A stretch of DNA of 47,213 bases from an uncultured bacterium (lineage in GTDB: Bacteria; Bacillota; Clostridia; Lachnospirales; Lachnospiraceae). Below, piece by piece: positions 31,355-40,730 of this stretch. The notes beneath the pieces are model-generated. The model did not search any database. It saw only the letters and a list, made by a program, of their open reading frames with translations, and had not been told where the DNA came from. The position numbers and the translations under genes are program-made. How positions within the stretch are numbered: the first letter of the stretch is position 1; each line of letters begins with the position of its first letter. The stretch lies in contig CANSYK010000023.1 of the NCBI GenBank assembly GCA_947651225.1, forward strand, positions 1 through 47,213, in the 5' to 3' direction.

Positions 31355-31768
31355 GGGCCTCCTATGGCTGTGGCTCCAATCAATAAAGTTCGTCAGGTAG
31401 TAGAGTATGCAGTTACGGAGATACCCGTTGCAAAGATTAATCTTGGAATTCCAAATTATGGTTATGATTGGCCGCTTCCATTTGAACAAGGTGTTACAAA
31501 AGCGACTACTATTGGAAATGTGCAAGCGGTTCAGCTCGCTATCGAATATGGTGCGGTAATTGGTTTTGACGAAGTTGCACAGACGCCATATTTTCATTAT
31601 ATCGAAAATGGCGTGGAGCACGAAGTATGGTTTGAAGATGCAAGAAGTATACAGGCAAAGTTCAATTTGGTAAAAGAATTTTCGTTGAGGGGAATGGGTT
31701 ATTGGCAATTGATGCGGCTATTTCTGGCAAATTGGGTTCTATTAGATAACCAGTTTATTATAGAATAA
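31355..31768 (+). CDS. GH18 spore-type hydrolase, C-terminal part, interrupted
   Basis: 137 residues from GPPMAVAPINKVRQVVEYAVTEIPVAKINLGIPNYGYDWPLPFEQG to MGYWQLMRLFLANWVLLDNQFIIE, the end of a YaaH/SleL-like GH18 barrel including the conserved Y-G-Y-D-W-P and GYWQ segments. It has no start codon or ribosome site of its own at the boundary. It is meaningful only joined to 21322-22041. The frame is intact, with no stop codon or shift, which suggests selection still acts on the joined gene. Confidence 0.9.
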   Translation, partial: GPPMAVAPINKVRQVVEYAVTEIPVAKINLGIPNYGYDWPLPFEQGVTKATTIGNVQAVQLAIEYGAVIGFDEVAQTPYFHYIENGVEHEVWFEDARSIQAKFNLVKEFSLRGMGYWQLMRLFLANWVLLDNQFIIE

Positions 31769-31790
31769 AAATAGTGAAATCTCTTCATAG

Positions 31791-31987
31791 TGTTACTTTT
31801 CACGGCGATTCTAAACATCATGCGAAAAACCATCCAGCTATGCCGTCTGGCGCTGCAAAACTAGCAGCTTTTGTTTTTCTTATGATGTTTAGAACAGCCT
31901 ACATGCTAGTTTTAGAAAATAATCACCCTCTTACGTGCAAGCACGACGAGTTTGACTATTTTTTAAAACCAGCCGTGAATAGTAACA
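31791..31987. mobile_element. 197-base MITE of the GTTACTATTCACGG family
   Basis: Ends TGTTACTTTTCACGGC and GCCGTGAATAGTAACA are inverted with one mismatch. The first ~45 bases share CGGCGATTCTAA...CATGCGAAAAACCAT with the 58-base copy at 31228, so the short copies are internally deleted forms. It also shares its right half with 29302-29372. It fills most of the 31769-32163 gap. Confidence 0.8.
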
Positions 31988-32163
31988 CTTTATAGTTTAT
32001 TATGGGGAGATTTTGTGCGTTTATTATTGTATTATTTCTGTTGTTATGATACAATATATGTAAAGAAAAAACTGAAATATGGTTATATAAAGGTACAGAG
32101 ATAGAAAGAACATAGATTCGCATATTAGCGACACGCATGGCTTTAAGTGAGAAAGGAAATAAA

Positions 32164-32943
32164 ATGGTAGAAGAGTTATGGAAAGAATTATCTTCCATAG
32201 ATAGCGTTGAAGCAATTGCTCTTGGTGGTTCAAGGGCAGGAAGTGATTTTGATGAAAAATCAGATTATGATGTGTATATTTATTGTATTGATGAGATAAC
32301 AGAGGATACCCGGACTACAATACTGCAAAAGTATTGTAGTCATATTGAAATTGGAAATCATTTTTGGGAATATGAAGATAATTGTACTTTAAATAATGGT
32401 GTAGATATTGATATTTTATATAGAAATCTGGATGAATTTGCAGAGGGTATTGCTGTGGTTGTGGAGAAATATCAGGCACAAAATGGATATACTACTTGTA
32501 TGTGGCACAATTTATGCACCTGTAAAATTATATATGACAGGAATGGGCGGCTGACAAAATTGCAAAAAAAGTATAATATCAAATACCCAAAGCAATTAGG
32601 GAAAAATATTATTGACAGAAATATGAAATTGCTTCGCTATGCAATGCCAGCATATGAAGTACAGATTGCAAAAGCAGCAAAAAGAAATGATTTGGTTAGT
32701 ATAAACCATCGGGTAACAGAATTTATGGCATCTTATTTTGATGTGATATTTGCAATAAATGGGTTGACGCATCCGGGAGAAAAACGATTGATAGAGCTAT
32801 GTGAAAAAAGATGTCAGGTTTTGCCGGAAAATTTCCGGGAGAATATTGAAAAAATGTTTTGTGATATGTTTGCAAACACAGATTTTTTAAATAAAGATGT
32901 GGATAAGATAGTTTCTGCATTAGAGAAAATAGTAGAAAGATAA
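32164..32943 (+). CDS. Nucleotidyltransferase-domain protein
   Basis: 259 residues. The polymerase-beta-like motif is LGGSRAGSDFDEKSDYDVYIYC (GGS...D-x-D), with a third carboxylate in GVDIDILY. The C-terminal part resembles the DUF4037-type helical domain (EFMASYFDVIFAINGLTHPGEKRLIELC). Relatives include aminoglycoside-type and toxin (MNT-like) nucleotidyltransferases; the target here is unknown. AAAGGAAAT precedes ATG 32164. It stands alone downstream of the hydrolase tail and MITE. Confidence 0.82.
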   Translation: MVEELWKELSSIDSVEAIALGGSRAGSDFDEKSDYDVYIYCIDEITEDTRTTILQKYCSHIEIGNHFWEYEDNCTLNNGVDIDILYRNLDEFAEGIAVVVEKYQAQNGYTTCMWHNLCTCKIIYDRNGRLTKLQKKYNIKYPKQLGKNIIDRNMKLLRYAMPAYEVQIAKAAKRNDLVSINHRVTEFMASYFDVIFAINGLTHPGEKRLIELCEKRCQVLPENFRENIEKMFCDMFANTDFLNKDVDKIVSALEKIVER

Positions 32944-33139
32944 CCTCCTGTATTTGATGGAAAATTGTTACTCAATGTCATTAATTTAAGAAATTTGGCT
33001 TATAATTTGTACAAGAAAATATCCGATAATTTATAATTTTTGTTTATAAGCCTCAATTTTAAAATGATTGAGTAAATGACATTTGTAGTGAAAAGTAACT
33101 GTAAATTTGCAAAAAGCTGTGTTCAGATGGATTTTGCAA

Positions 33140-33168
33140 TTGACATAAACCATAGATTATATTATGAT
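33140..33168 (+). promoter_or_regulatory. Sigma-A promoter of the NSS transporter gene
   Basis: TTGACA (33140-33145), 17-base spacer, TATGAT (33163-33168), 59 bases before the transporter ATG. Confidence 0.75.
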
Positions 33169-33227
33169 TTTTGTTAAAACTATCATATTCAAAAGAAGCA
33201 CGTTTAAATAAGGAGAAATAAGGAAAA

Positions 33228-34583
33228 ATGAAGGAAAAAAGAAGTAGTTTTACAGGCAGTATTGGATTTGTTATGGCGGCCGCTGGCAGTGCGGTTGGTC
33301 TTGGAAATCTATGGAGATTTCCATATTTAGCAGCGCAGTATGGCGGAGGCATTTTTATTTTGGTCTATTTGGCCTTAGCATTGACATTTGGGTTTACTTT
33401 ATTAATTACAGAGATTTCTATAGGAAGAAAGACAAAGAAAAGTTCTATTTTAGCATATAAGAATCTGAACAAACGGTTTGGATTTTTAGGCTATCTGGCA
33501 TATCTTGTTCCGTTGATTATTTTACCATATTATTGTGTAATTGGTGGCTGGGTATTAAAATATATGATTGTTTTTATTACCGGGCAGGGTACAGTGGCAG
33601 CAAAAGATAGTTATTTTACGGATTATATTGGACAAACTGCTTCTCCATTAATCTTTTTTTTGATTTTTTTGTTTTTAACGATGCTTGTAATTATCTGTGG
33701 TGTTCAGAAAGGGATTGAGCGTGTCAGCAAATTTTTAATGCCAATATTATTAGTTATTGCGGTTGGTGTTTGTATTTACGTTGTAACGATTCCAAATTCT
33801 GGAGCAGGAATTAAATATTATCTTTTGCCAGATTTTTCAAAGTTTTCGTTTAAGACTATTTGTGCCGCAATGGGGCAGCTTTTCTTTTCTATGAGTCTGG
33901 CAATGGGAATTATGGTTTCTTATGGTTCTTATGTTAAGGATGATGTTGATATAGGTGGGGCAGTAAATCAAATTGAGATTTTTGATACACTGATTGCTTT
34001 TCTGGCAGGATTTATGATTGTTCCTGCAGTTTATGTATTTAGTGGCGAAGCAGGACTTTCGACAAGCGGCCCTGGTTTGATGTTTATGACGCTTCCAAAG
34101 GTATTTGATTCTATGCCAATGGGAAATTTTATTGGAACCTGTTTTTTTATTCTGGTATTTGTAGCGGCATTGACAAGTTCGATTTCTGTAATGGAAGCAA
34201 CTGTTTCTATGGCAATGGATCGTTTTAAGGCTTCCCGTAAAATGGCTGCAATTGTAATTTTCATTGTTAGCATTGCATTGGGGATTTTATCTTCTTTTGG
34301 AAATGGTATCTGGTCAAACATTAAGCTTTTGGGAATGGATTTTCTTACCTTTTTTGATTTTCTTGCTAACAGCATTATTATGCCGCTTGTGGCACTTGGA
34401 ACCTGTATTTTAATTGGCTGGTTTAGTGGAACAAAGATTATTGAGGATGAAGTTACCAAAAATGGAGAAAAGTTTTTACGCCGTGGCGTGTTCCGTGTAA
34501 TGATTAAATATGTTGCACCAGTATTTATGGTGATTATCCTGGTGTTCTACACATTGGCGCAATTTGGGATTATTTCATATTAA
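33228..34583 (+). CDS. Sodium-dependent transporter (NSS/SNF family)
   Basis: 451 residues with about eleven membrane helices. The N-terminus has the NSS signature SSFTGSIGFVMAAAGSAVGLGNLWRFPYLAAQYGGG (unwound TM1 with the sodium and substrate site). TM3, TM6 (FFSMSLAMGIMVSYGSYV) and TM8 (ALTSSISVMEATVSMAMDRF) carry further sodium contacts. Bacterial members import amino acids such as tyrosine or tryptophan by sodium symport. The substrate is not predictable. AAGGAG lies before the ATG. Confidence 0.93.
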   Translation: MKEKRSSFTGSIGFVMAAAGSAVGLGNLWRFPYLAAQYGGGIFILVYLALALTFGFTLLITEISIGRKTKKSSILAYKNLNKRFGFLGYLAYLVPLIILPYYCVIGGWVLKYMIVFITGQGTVAAKDSYFTDYIGQTASPLIFFLIFLFLTMLVIICGVQKGIERVSKFLMPILLVIAVGVCIYVVTIPNSGAGIKYYLLPDFSKFSFKTICAAMGQLFFSMSLAMGIMVSYGSYVKDDVDIGGAVNQIEIFDTLIAFLAGFMIVPAVYVFSGEAGLSTSGPGLMFMTLPKVFDSMPMGNFIGTCFFILVFVAALTSSISVMEATVSMAMDRFKASRKMAAIVIFIVSIALGILSSFGNGIWSNIKLLGMDFLTFFDFLANSIIMPLVALGTCILIGWFSGTKIIEDEVTKNGEKFLRRGVFRVMIKYVAPVFMVIILVFYTLAQFGIISY

Positions 34584-34585
34584 AG

Positions 34586-34643
34586 TGTTACTATTCACGA
34601 TTGATTGTTCGCATGGTCCTTAGAATAGCCGTGAATAGTAACA
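34586..34643. mobile_element. 58-base MITE of the GTTACTATTCACGG family
   Basis: Ends TGTTACTATTCACG and CGTGAATAGTAACA are perfectly inverted. Flanks TTAAAG and TTAAAA look like a worn six-base target duplication. It starts three bases after the transporter stop codon and could fold as an RNA hairpin. Confidence 0.8.
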
Positions 34644-34666
34644 TTAAAATATGTTTGGAGGATAGA

Positions 34667-35449
34667 ATGAATCAGAAACAGATTGACCAGGAATGGGGGT
34701 CTCTTTTAAAATCAGAAAAGATTTTTTTACAAAAAGCGTTTCCTATTAGGGAGGAAGCTCAATGGCAGAAAAAAGTTCAAAGGTATGTACCAGAGAAATT
34801 AGAAGATACGTTAAATAAAACTTTTTACAAAGCATTTGAACTGATTTTTGAAAAAGGAACTGTATGGATTGAAAAAACGTATGACAAGGAAAAGAAGGAG
34901 CAGGATTATAAAATTAATGAGTATGCCGCAAATCTCAGAGATAATGCGAAATCTGTTAAAGCATTTAGCAGGAAAGCAAGAAGCGGCAAAATTTTAAATA
35001 CAGCAATTTCTACAGTTGAAGGTTTTGGAATGGGAATATTGGGGATGGGACTGCCTGATATTCCCCTGTTTCTTTCTGTTATACATAAAAGTATTTATGA
35101 GCTTGCGCTTGACTATGGCTTTAACTATGATACAGAAGAGGAACAACTTTTTATTTTAAAAATGATTGAAACAGCAGTACTTCATGGAAATGAATTGGTA
35201 AAAGGAAATGAAGAAATAGATATATGGATAGAGGAGAAAAATGCATTTTTGCCTGATAAGCAAGAACAAATGCAAAAGGCTTCTTATGCGTTATCAAAGG
35301 AACTTTTGTATTTAAAGTTTGTGCAGGGTGTACCGATTGTCGGAGTATTAGGCGGTATTTCTGATATTATTTATCAGAAAAAAATTACAGATTATGCTGC
35401 TTTGAAATATAAAAGGCGTTTTTTGAAAAAGATAAGAGATGGTGAGTAA
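34667..35449 (+). CDS. EcsC family protein
   Basis: 260 residues. A charged helical N-terminus (KIFLQKAFPIREEAQWQKKVQRYVPEKLEDTLNKTFYKAFELIFEKG) leads to glycine-rich hydrophobic segments (TAISTVEGFGMGILGMGLPDIPLFLSVIHKSIYELALDYGF and FVQGVPIVGVLGGISDIIYQKKI), the EcsC landmarks. The function of the family is poorly known; it is often linked to ABC export in bacilli. GGAGG about nine bases upstream supports ATG 34667. Confidence 0.85.
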   Translation: MNQKQIDQEWGSLLKSEKIFLQKAFPIREEAQWQKKVQRYVPEKLEDTLNKTFYKAFELIFEKGTVWIEKTYDKEKKEQDYKINEYAANLRDNAKSVKAFSRKARSGKILNTAISTVEGFGMGILGMGLPDIPLFLSVIHKSIYELALDYGFNYDTEEEQLFILKMIETAVLHGNELVKGNEEIDIWIEEKNAFLPDKQEQMQKASYALSKELLYLKFVQGVPIVGVLGGISDIIYQKKITDYAALKYKRRFLKKIRDGE

Positions 35450-35459
35450 CTGATACTAG

Positions 35460-35517
35460 TACAACGAATAATAAGTATCAGGCAAGTTATATGGCTGATT
35501 ATTTATTATTCGTTGTA
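35460..35517. repeat. 58-base inverted repeat, TACAACGAATAATAA arms
   Basis: TACAACGAATAATAA (35460-35474) and TTATTATTCGTTGTA (35503-35517) are perfect 15-base arms around 28 bases, with TA at both tips. It may be a TA-type MITE or a hairpin ending the EcsC gene. Confidence 0.65.
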
Positions 35518-35541
35518 TAGGGTACAGAAGGGGGAATGAGG

Positions 35542-37764
35542 ATGAAGTGTTGGGCAAAAAAATGGATAGCTGTACTAATGGCAGGAATGCTTGCAGTTAA
35601 TTGTACAGGTTGTGGAAAGCCAGAAAAAGAACCAAAGCCGACTCCAAGGGCTACAGCAAAGGTGGATGAAGGAAATGCCAATGCAACAGGAAAAGGGGAT
35701 AATCAGGCAGATATACCAATTATAGTTGCAAGTACGAAATTTTCAAAAAAATTTAATCCTTTTATTGCGTCAAGTGAGGCAGATAGGCAGGCAGTGGATT
35801 TAACACAGATTCCTCTGGTTGCAAATGACCGTGCTGGCCGATTGATTTATAAAGGGATTGATGGGGAATTACATCAGTATAATGATGAGAATTACACATA
35901 TTATGGAGCAAGTAATTTAGTGATAAATTATGATGAAAAATCAGATACTACGATTTATCAAATTACGTTGCGAAATGATTTGGTATTTAGTAATGGGGAA
36001 AAGCTGACAATTGACGATGTTCTTTTTTCTATTTATGCATTTTGTGATACGAATTATAATGGTGATAGAAATTTAAAAAATATGCCGATTCAGGGGCTTT
36101 TGAATTATCAGGCAGATAGTACAAAGGCAGATAAATTTTCTAAGAAAGAGGTAAAAAAGTATATTAAAAAGAACCCAGAGAAATTGAAAAAATGGATAAA
36201 AAAGAATATTGCAGAAAAGGAAATAGAAGAAAAGGAAGCAGATAATTTAATTGAGCGTCAGGCACGGATTTTTATGGCAAGGGGAAAAGGAAAGAAAGTA
36301 AAAAGTATCTCAGGTATCAAAAAAATAAATGACTATGAAATGACAATTGTTACAAAAGGATATTCCAGAAAAATGTCAAAGGAATTACAGATTCCAATCT
36401 GCGCACTCCATTATTATGGCGATACTTCAAAATATAATGTGGAGAAGGGACAATTTGGTTTTAAAAGAGGTGATATTTCTTCTATATGTGCAAATAAAAC
36501 GGCGCCAGTAGGAGCGGGAGCATATCGTTTTATTAAATATGAAGATGGGATTGTGTACTATACTTCAAATGAATTGTATTATCTGGGGTGTCCGAAAATT
36601 GCTTATCTGCAATTAAAGGATATGACGAACATTTTAAAGGAAACCCGTGCAATGCTATTGGAAAAAGCGCAGGAGACAGGACAGCGGGAAAATGCAGCAG
36701 AAAGTGAAAATGAGATAGGGGAGGAAGACAATTTTAAGAAAGAGGAAATAAATATTCTTGCAGAAGTGGCAGAATTAAAGGGAGGTTCTGTTGATGTTAT
36801 ATCGGGAAGTTTTAATGGAGAAGAGCTTGCCTGGATTCGTAAAGAAAATTCAAATGGAGAGCTTTCTGGTAAAACGATTAGTACACAGCCTGTAGGAAAT
36901 GGAAGATATTATTATATTGGAATAAATGGTCAGAATGTTTCTGTAGGAGAATTAGCAGGAAGTGACGCTTCTAAAAATTTGCGGAAGGCATTGGCAACTG
37001 TTTTTAGCGCCTGCCGTAATGATTTGAAAGAGCAGGAATCAGATTTAATTCAGATTTTAAACTATCCTGTTGCGTCAGAATCCTGGGTTTCTTTAACAGA
37101 AGAGGATGATAATTATTCTGTGGCATATGGAAAAGATGCTTCAGGAAAGGAAATATTTGAGGAAGAAGATAATGAAGAAATTATTGATCTTGCAGTTCAG
37201 GCAGCGCTGCAGTATCTGGAACAGGCGGGTTATATTGTGGAAAATGGAATTATAAAAGAAGCTCCAAAAGGGGCAGATTTAAAATATACAGTATGGTTCG
37301 CAGAAGGGCAGGAACATGTATCCCAGATTATGACGAAGGCAGCAGATCTATTTGAAAAAATCGGAATTACGCTGGATATTCAAAATGTGGGAAGTGAGGC
37401 TGATTTGCAAAAGAAGCTGCAGAAAAATAAACAACAAATTTGGATTGGAAGCAGGGATATCAAGGATACCAATTTTGATATACTTTACAGTTCTGTGGCA
37501 AAAACAAATTGTTTTGGAATATCGGACAAAAAGTTAAATCATAGGATTAAAAAGTTAGATACTATGTTAAGTTCTTCTGACAGGAAAAATATTTATCAGA
37601 AGTGTTTTAATCGGATTTTAGACTGGGCGGTAGAAGTTCCAGTATGTGAATATAATAATCTTATGCTTTTTAGTTCTAATCGGATTGTTAATGATACCAT
37701 TCCGGCAGATTCTACATTGTATTATAATTGGATAAATGAAATACAGAAGGTGGAAATGAAATAA
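35542..37764 (+). CDS. Peptide/nickel-type ABC substrate-binding lipoprotein (SBP_bac_5 class)
   Basis: 740 residues. Lipoprotein signal WIAVLMAGMLAVNCTGC, then a Pro/Thr linker. The binding fold has FNPFIASSEADRQAVDLTQI near the start and YQITLRNDLVFSNGEKLTIDDVLFSIYA, the usual family block. GAYRFIKYEDGIVYYTSNELYYLG and, near the end, YNNLMLFSSNRIV also fit. An unusual lysine/glutamate-rich insertion (KKEVKKYIKKNPEKLKKWIK) and an acidic stretch around 36700 make it longer than typical ~530-residue members. No permease or ATPase is adjacent, so it is an orphan receptor. GGGGG lies seven bases before ATG 35542. Confidence 0.85.
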   Translation: MKCWAKKWIAVLMAGMLAVNCTGCGKPEKEPKPTPRATAKVDEGNANATGKGDNQADIPIIVASTKFSKKFNPFIASSEADRQAVDLTQIPLVANDRAGRLIYKGIDGELHQYNDENYTYYGASNLVINYDEKSDTTIYQITLRNDLVFSNGEKLTIDDVLFSIYAFCDTNYNGDRNLKNMPIQGLLNYQADSTKADKFSKKEVKKYIKKNPEKLKKWIKKNIAEKEIEEKEADNLIERQARIFMARGKGKKVKSISGIKKINDYEMTIVTKGYSRKMSKELQIPICALHYYGDTSKYNVEKGQFGFKRGDISSICANKTAPVGAGAYRFIKYEDGIVYYTSNELYYLGCPKIAYLQLKDMTNILKETRAMLLEKAQETGQRENAAESENEIGEEDNFKKEEINILAEVAELKGGSVDVISGSFNGEELAWIRKENSNGELSGKTISTQPVGNGRYYYIGINGQNVSVGELAGSDASKNLRKALATVFSACRNDLKEQESDLIQILNYPVASESWVSLTEEDDNYSVAYGKDASGKEIFEEEDNEEIIDLAVQAALQYLEQAGYIVENGIIKEAPKGADLKYTVWFAEGQEHVSQIMTKAADLFEKIGITLDIQNVGSEADLQKKLQKNKQQIWIGSRDIKDTNFDILYSSVAKTNCFGISDKKLNHRIKKLDTMLSSSDRKNIYQKCFNRILDWAVEVPVCEYNNLMLFSSNRIVNDTIPADSTLYYNWINEIQKVEMK

Positions 37765-37789
37765 AAATTTATTGTGGAAAGGGAAACAT

Positions 37790-37972
37790 ATGGATTTTAA
37801 AGTCGGAGATGTAATTAAAATGAAAAAAGCACATCCTTGTGGTACAAATCAGTGGGAAATTCTAAGGGTTGGTATGGATTTCCGATTGAAATGCCAGGGA
37901 TGCAGCCATCAGGTGATGTTACCACGGAAACAGGTAGAAAAAAGCTTCTGTGGTAAAATAGAAATTGATTAG
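37790..37972 (+). CDS. DUF951 family protein
   Basis: 60 residues, MDFKVGDVIKMKKAHPCGTNQWEILRVGMDFRLKCQGCSHQVMLPRKQVEKSF, the complete DUF951 pattern with C-G-x-N-x-W and C-x2-C residues. An OB-like nucleic-acid-binding role is often guessed. It usually lies near ychF or mscS genes; here it closes the binding-protein operon, 25 bases after it. Confidence 0.88.
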   Translation: MDFKVGDVIKMKKAHPCGTNQWEILRVGMDFRLKCQGCSHQVMLPRKQVEKSFCGKIEID

Positions 37973-38036
37973 AAACCAAAGGGTATGTTGCTCCGTGGCC
38001 AATAGCAAGAATGTCATATATTAAAATTTTTATATT

Positions 38037-38065
38037 TTGACTTTGTAGTCTGGCAATGGTATAGT
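38037..38065 (+). promoter_or_regulatory. Sigma-A promoter of the hybrid kinase gene
   Basis: TTGACT (38037-38042), 17-base spacer, TATAGT (38060-38065), 45 bases before ATG 38111. Confidence 0.75.
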
Positions 38066-38110
38066 ATTGTTGATAAGATTATAAAGCAATATTTTTTGGG
38101 AATTAATTAT

Positions 38111-40678
38111 ATGGAAAAAAGAAATGAGGTACTTAGAACTCGAATATTGATTGTTCCTTTTATAGTGGTTTTTTGTATTTTAGGGACAGTGGTTTTTTTT
38201 ATTTCTAAAAAGATATCAAGGGAGATGTCTGAATCAGCAATTAACAATTTAAGTGAAAGCCTGGATTTGATTAGTAATACAATAGAGGTCATTTTAAAGA
38301 AGGAAGTTGAATTTCAAAAACTGCTTTCTCAGGAGATTGCAGGTTTAGAGAAACCGGAAGATTTTGTTCTTTCTTATGACAGAAATGACACAATGGTAAA
38401 GATATCATTAATATTATCAGGGGAAACAACGGGAATTTCCAATACAGGTGAGGTGTTTGCGGAGAAAGATTTGGATTTTTCATGGGGAAAGACAGTTGAA
38501 GACCTGCCGTTGTCAAAATCGTATGTGAACAGCATGGGGACATGGGCATATACGATAAAGTGTCCGGTTATAAGAAACAAGGAAGAGATTGCAACGCTCT
38601 ATATAGAATATATTTATGACTCTTTTGAGGAAGCTCTGCCCAGTCAATTTTATAACAAGGAAGCAAAGCTTTATCTTATGGATGTGGATAGTGAGAGACT
38701 GGTATTAAAACCAAAAGGAATAGGGGAACGGGATGCAGGACATATAAGTCTGGAAGATTTTTATAATGCCAATAAAATTCTTGAGGGTAGTGTTCAGGAA
38801 AATGTTGCAAAGAATATAAAAGACGGAAAAGATGTTATGTTTTACCATGATATTCAGAATGAAGATTCCCTGATTTATATGTGGTCTGTCAATAAAGGGA
38901 CAGAGTATATGATTGGATATGTGCCGGTTCGGGCAATACAGAGGGAAGGCAACGCCGTAAACCAAAACATAATGATTGTAGTGATTGTCATGATGGTTAC
39001 ATTTTCTGCTTGCTGTGCGTTTTACTTATTCTTTGAAAAACAGAATGATAAGATTCGAAAAGACAGAGAATCAGAGAGAGAACTTTATAATAAGCAATTA
39101 AAAGAGGCATTGCAGGCGGCACAGATTGCGAATAATTCCAAGACAACTTTTCTTGCAAATATGTCCCATGATATTCGTACGCCAATGAACGCTATATTGG
39201 GATTTGCTACTTTGCTTGCGAGAGATGTAAGCAATCCAGAACAGGTTCGGGAGTATACGAAGAAAATTACTGCTTCTGGCCAACATTTGCTGGGTCTGAT
39301 TAATGATGTTTTGGATATTTCCAAAATTGAAAGTGGGAAGGTTGTACTCACGATTGGAGAGTTTGCATTGAAGGATATGATTTCTTCTATTGATGCTATT
39401 ATCCGCCCTGCGGCAAAGACAAAGAATCAGAACTTTGATATCACGGTTACAGGAATTAAGCATGAGAATTTGATTGGTGACGAGACAAGGCTTAATCAGA
39501 TTTTGATTAATCTTCTTTCAAATGCAGTAAAATATACACAGGAGGGGGGAGATATCTGGCTTCGTATCATTGGATTGAAGCAACGTTCCAGCCAGTATGA
39601 GCATATTCGGATTGAGGTGGAAGATAATGGATATGGAATGACACCGGAATATCTGGAAACTATTTTTGATGCCTTTACCAGAGCAGAGAATAGTACAACG
39701 AATAAGGTTCAGGGAACAGGTCTTGGTATGGCGATTACGAAGAACATAGTGGAACTCATGGGAGGAACTATAGAAGTTACAAGTGAAGTAAATATAGGAA
39801 GTCGGTTTGTTGTTGAATTGGAATTTCGTATTCCGGATGTCAAAGTGGATGGACAATTTTGGAAACAGAGAGGTATTTCTCGCATTCTTGTAGTGGATGA
39901 TGAAGAGGATAACCGTGAGTCTGTCCGGTTGCTCATGGAAGATATGGGGATATGCGTAGATTTAGCATGTGATGGAGAAGAAGCTTTACGTTTGAGAAAA
40001 AGCGCCTATGAAGCCGGGGAAGATTATCATGTAATTCTTCTGGATTGGAAGATGCCAGGGATGAATGGTGTTGAAACGGCAAGGTTGTTGAGTAAAGTTG
40101 CTCCAGAACATATTCTAACTCTGCTTTTGACTGCATATGATTGGGATGGGATTCAAGAAGAGGCTGTTCAGGCAGGGATTGATGGATTTCTTCCAAAGCC
40201 ATTTTTTGTGTCCGCTTTTAAGGAAAAAATTCTTGAACTTTTAGAAGAACAGGAAATGGAGAAGGATTCTGAGGCAGATGCAGAGGAAGGCTGCATGGAG
40301 GGACGACATTTTCTTGTGGTAGAAGATAATGAAATCAATTCAGAAATTTTATCAGAGATTTTGCGTATAGAGGGGGCATCTTGTGAGGTTGCAGAAAATG
40401 GACAGCTGGCAGTGGAGCATTTTTCACAGGCGCAGCCGGGGAGTTTTGATGCAATACTGATGGATGTTCAGATGCCAGTAATGAATGGATATGAAGCTTC
40501 ACGGGCAATTCGGGCATTAGACAGGGAAGATGCGGGACAGATACCAATTATTGCGATGACAGCGAACGCATTTGCAGAAGACGTGAAAGATGCCATAGAT
40601 GCTGGCATGAATGCCCATATTGCAAAGCCAATAGATACAGAGTTGCTAAAAAGGACGATAAAGCAGTATTTAGAATAA
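38111..40678 (+). CDS. Hybrid sensor histidine kinase with two receiver domains
   Basis: 855 residues. TM1 (about 13-35) and TM2 (about 286-306) bracket a ~250-residue outside sensor with a Cache-like layout. HisKA follows with His353 in MSHDIRTPMNAILGF, then HATPase (NLLSNAVKYTQ, VEDNGYGM, GTGLGMAI). Receiver 1 has Asp645 (VILLDWKMPGMNG) and receiver 2 Asp785 (AILMDVQMPVMNG). No HPt or output domain is present, so the phosphate must pass to a separate partner. A sugar-type binding lipoprotein gene follows 52 bases later and may feed the sensor. Start 38111 is chosen over TTG 38096. Confidence 0.92.
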   Translation: MEKRNEVLRTRILIVPFIVVFCILGTVVFFISKKISREMSESAINNLSESLDLISNTIEVILKKEVEFQKLLSQEIAGLEKPEDFVLSYDRNDTMVKISLILSGETTGISNTGEVFAEKDLDFSWGKTVEDLPLSKSYVNSMGTWAYTIKCPVIRNKEEIATLYIEYIYDSFEEALPSQFYNKEAKLYLMDVDSERLVLKPKGIGERDAGHISLEDFYNANKILEGSVQENVAKNIKDGKDVMFYHDIQNEDSLIYMWSVNKGTEYMIGYVPVRAIQREGNAVNQNIMIVVIVMMVTFSACCAFYLFFEKQNDKIRKDRESERELYNKQLKEALQAAQIANNSKTTFLANMSHDIRTPMNAILGFATLLARDVSNPEQVREYTKKITASGQHLLGLINDVLDISKIESGKVVLTIGEFALKDMISSIDAIIRPAAKTKNQNFDITVTGIKHENLIGDETRLNQILINLLSNAVKYTQEGGDIWLRIIGLKQRSSQYEHIRIEVEDNGYGMTPEYLETIFDAFTRAENSTTNKVQGTGLGMAITKNIVELMGGTIEVTSEVNIGSRFVVELEFRIPDVKVDGQFWKQRGISRILVVDDEEDNRESVRLLMEDMGICVDLACDGEEALRLRKSAYEAGEDYHVILLDWKMPGMNGVETARLLSKVAPEHILTLLLTAYDWDGIQEEAVQAGIDGFLPKPFFVSAFKEKILELLEEQEMEKDSEADAEEGCMEGRHFLVVEDNEINSEILSEILRIEGASCEVAENGQLAVEHFSQAQPGSFDAILMDVQMPVMNGYEASRAIRALDREDAGQIPIIAMTANAFAEDVKDAIDAGMNAHIAKPIDTELLKRTIKQYLE

Positions 40679-40730
40679 GATATTCACTTAAAGGCTGGGA
40701 AAGTGTGCATTATGAAAAAAGGAGAAATAT

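Noticed and set aside
32966-33105. GTTACTCAATGTCATT and AATGACATTTGTAGTGAAAAGTAAC, considered as another MITE copy
   Set aside because: The arms pair only with a large bulge and lack the TATTCACGG core and a target duplication, so it is at best a decayed relative.
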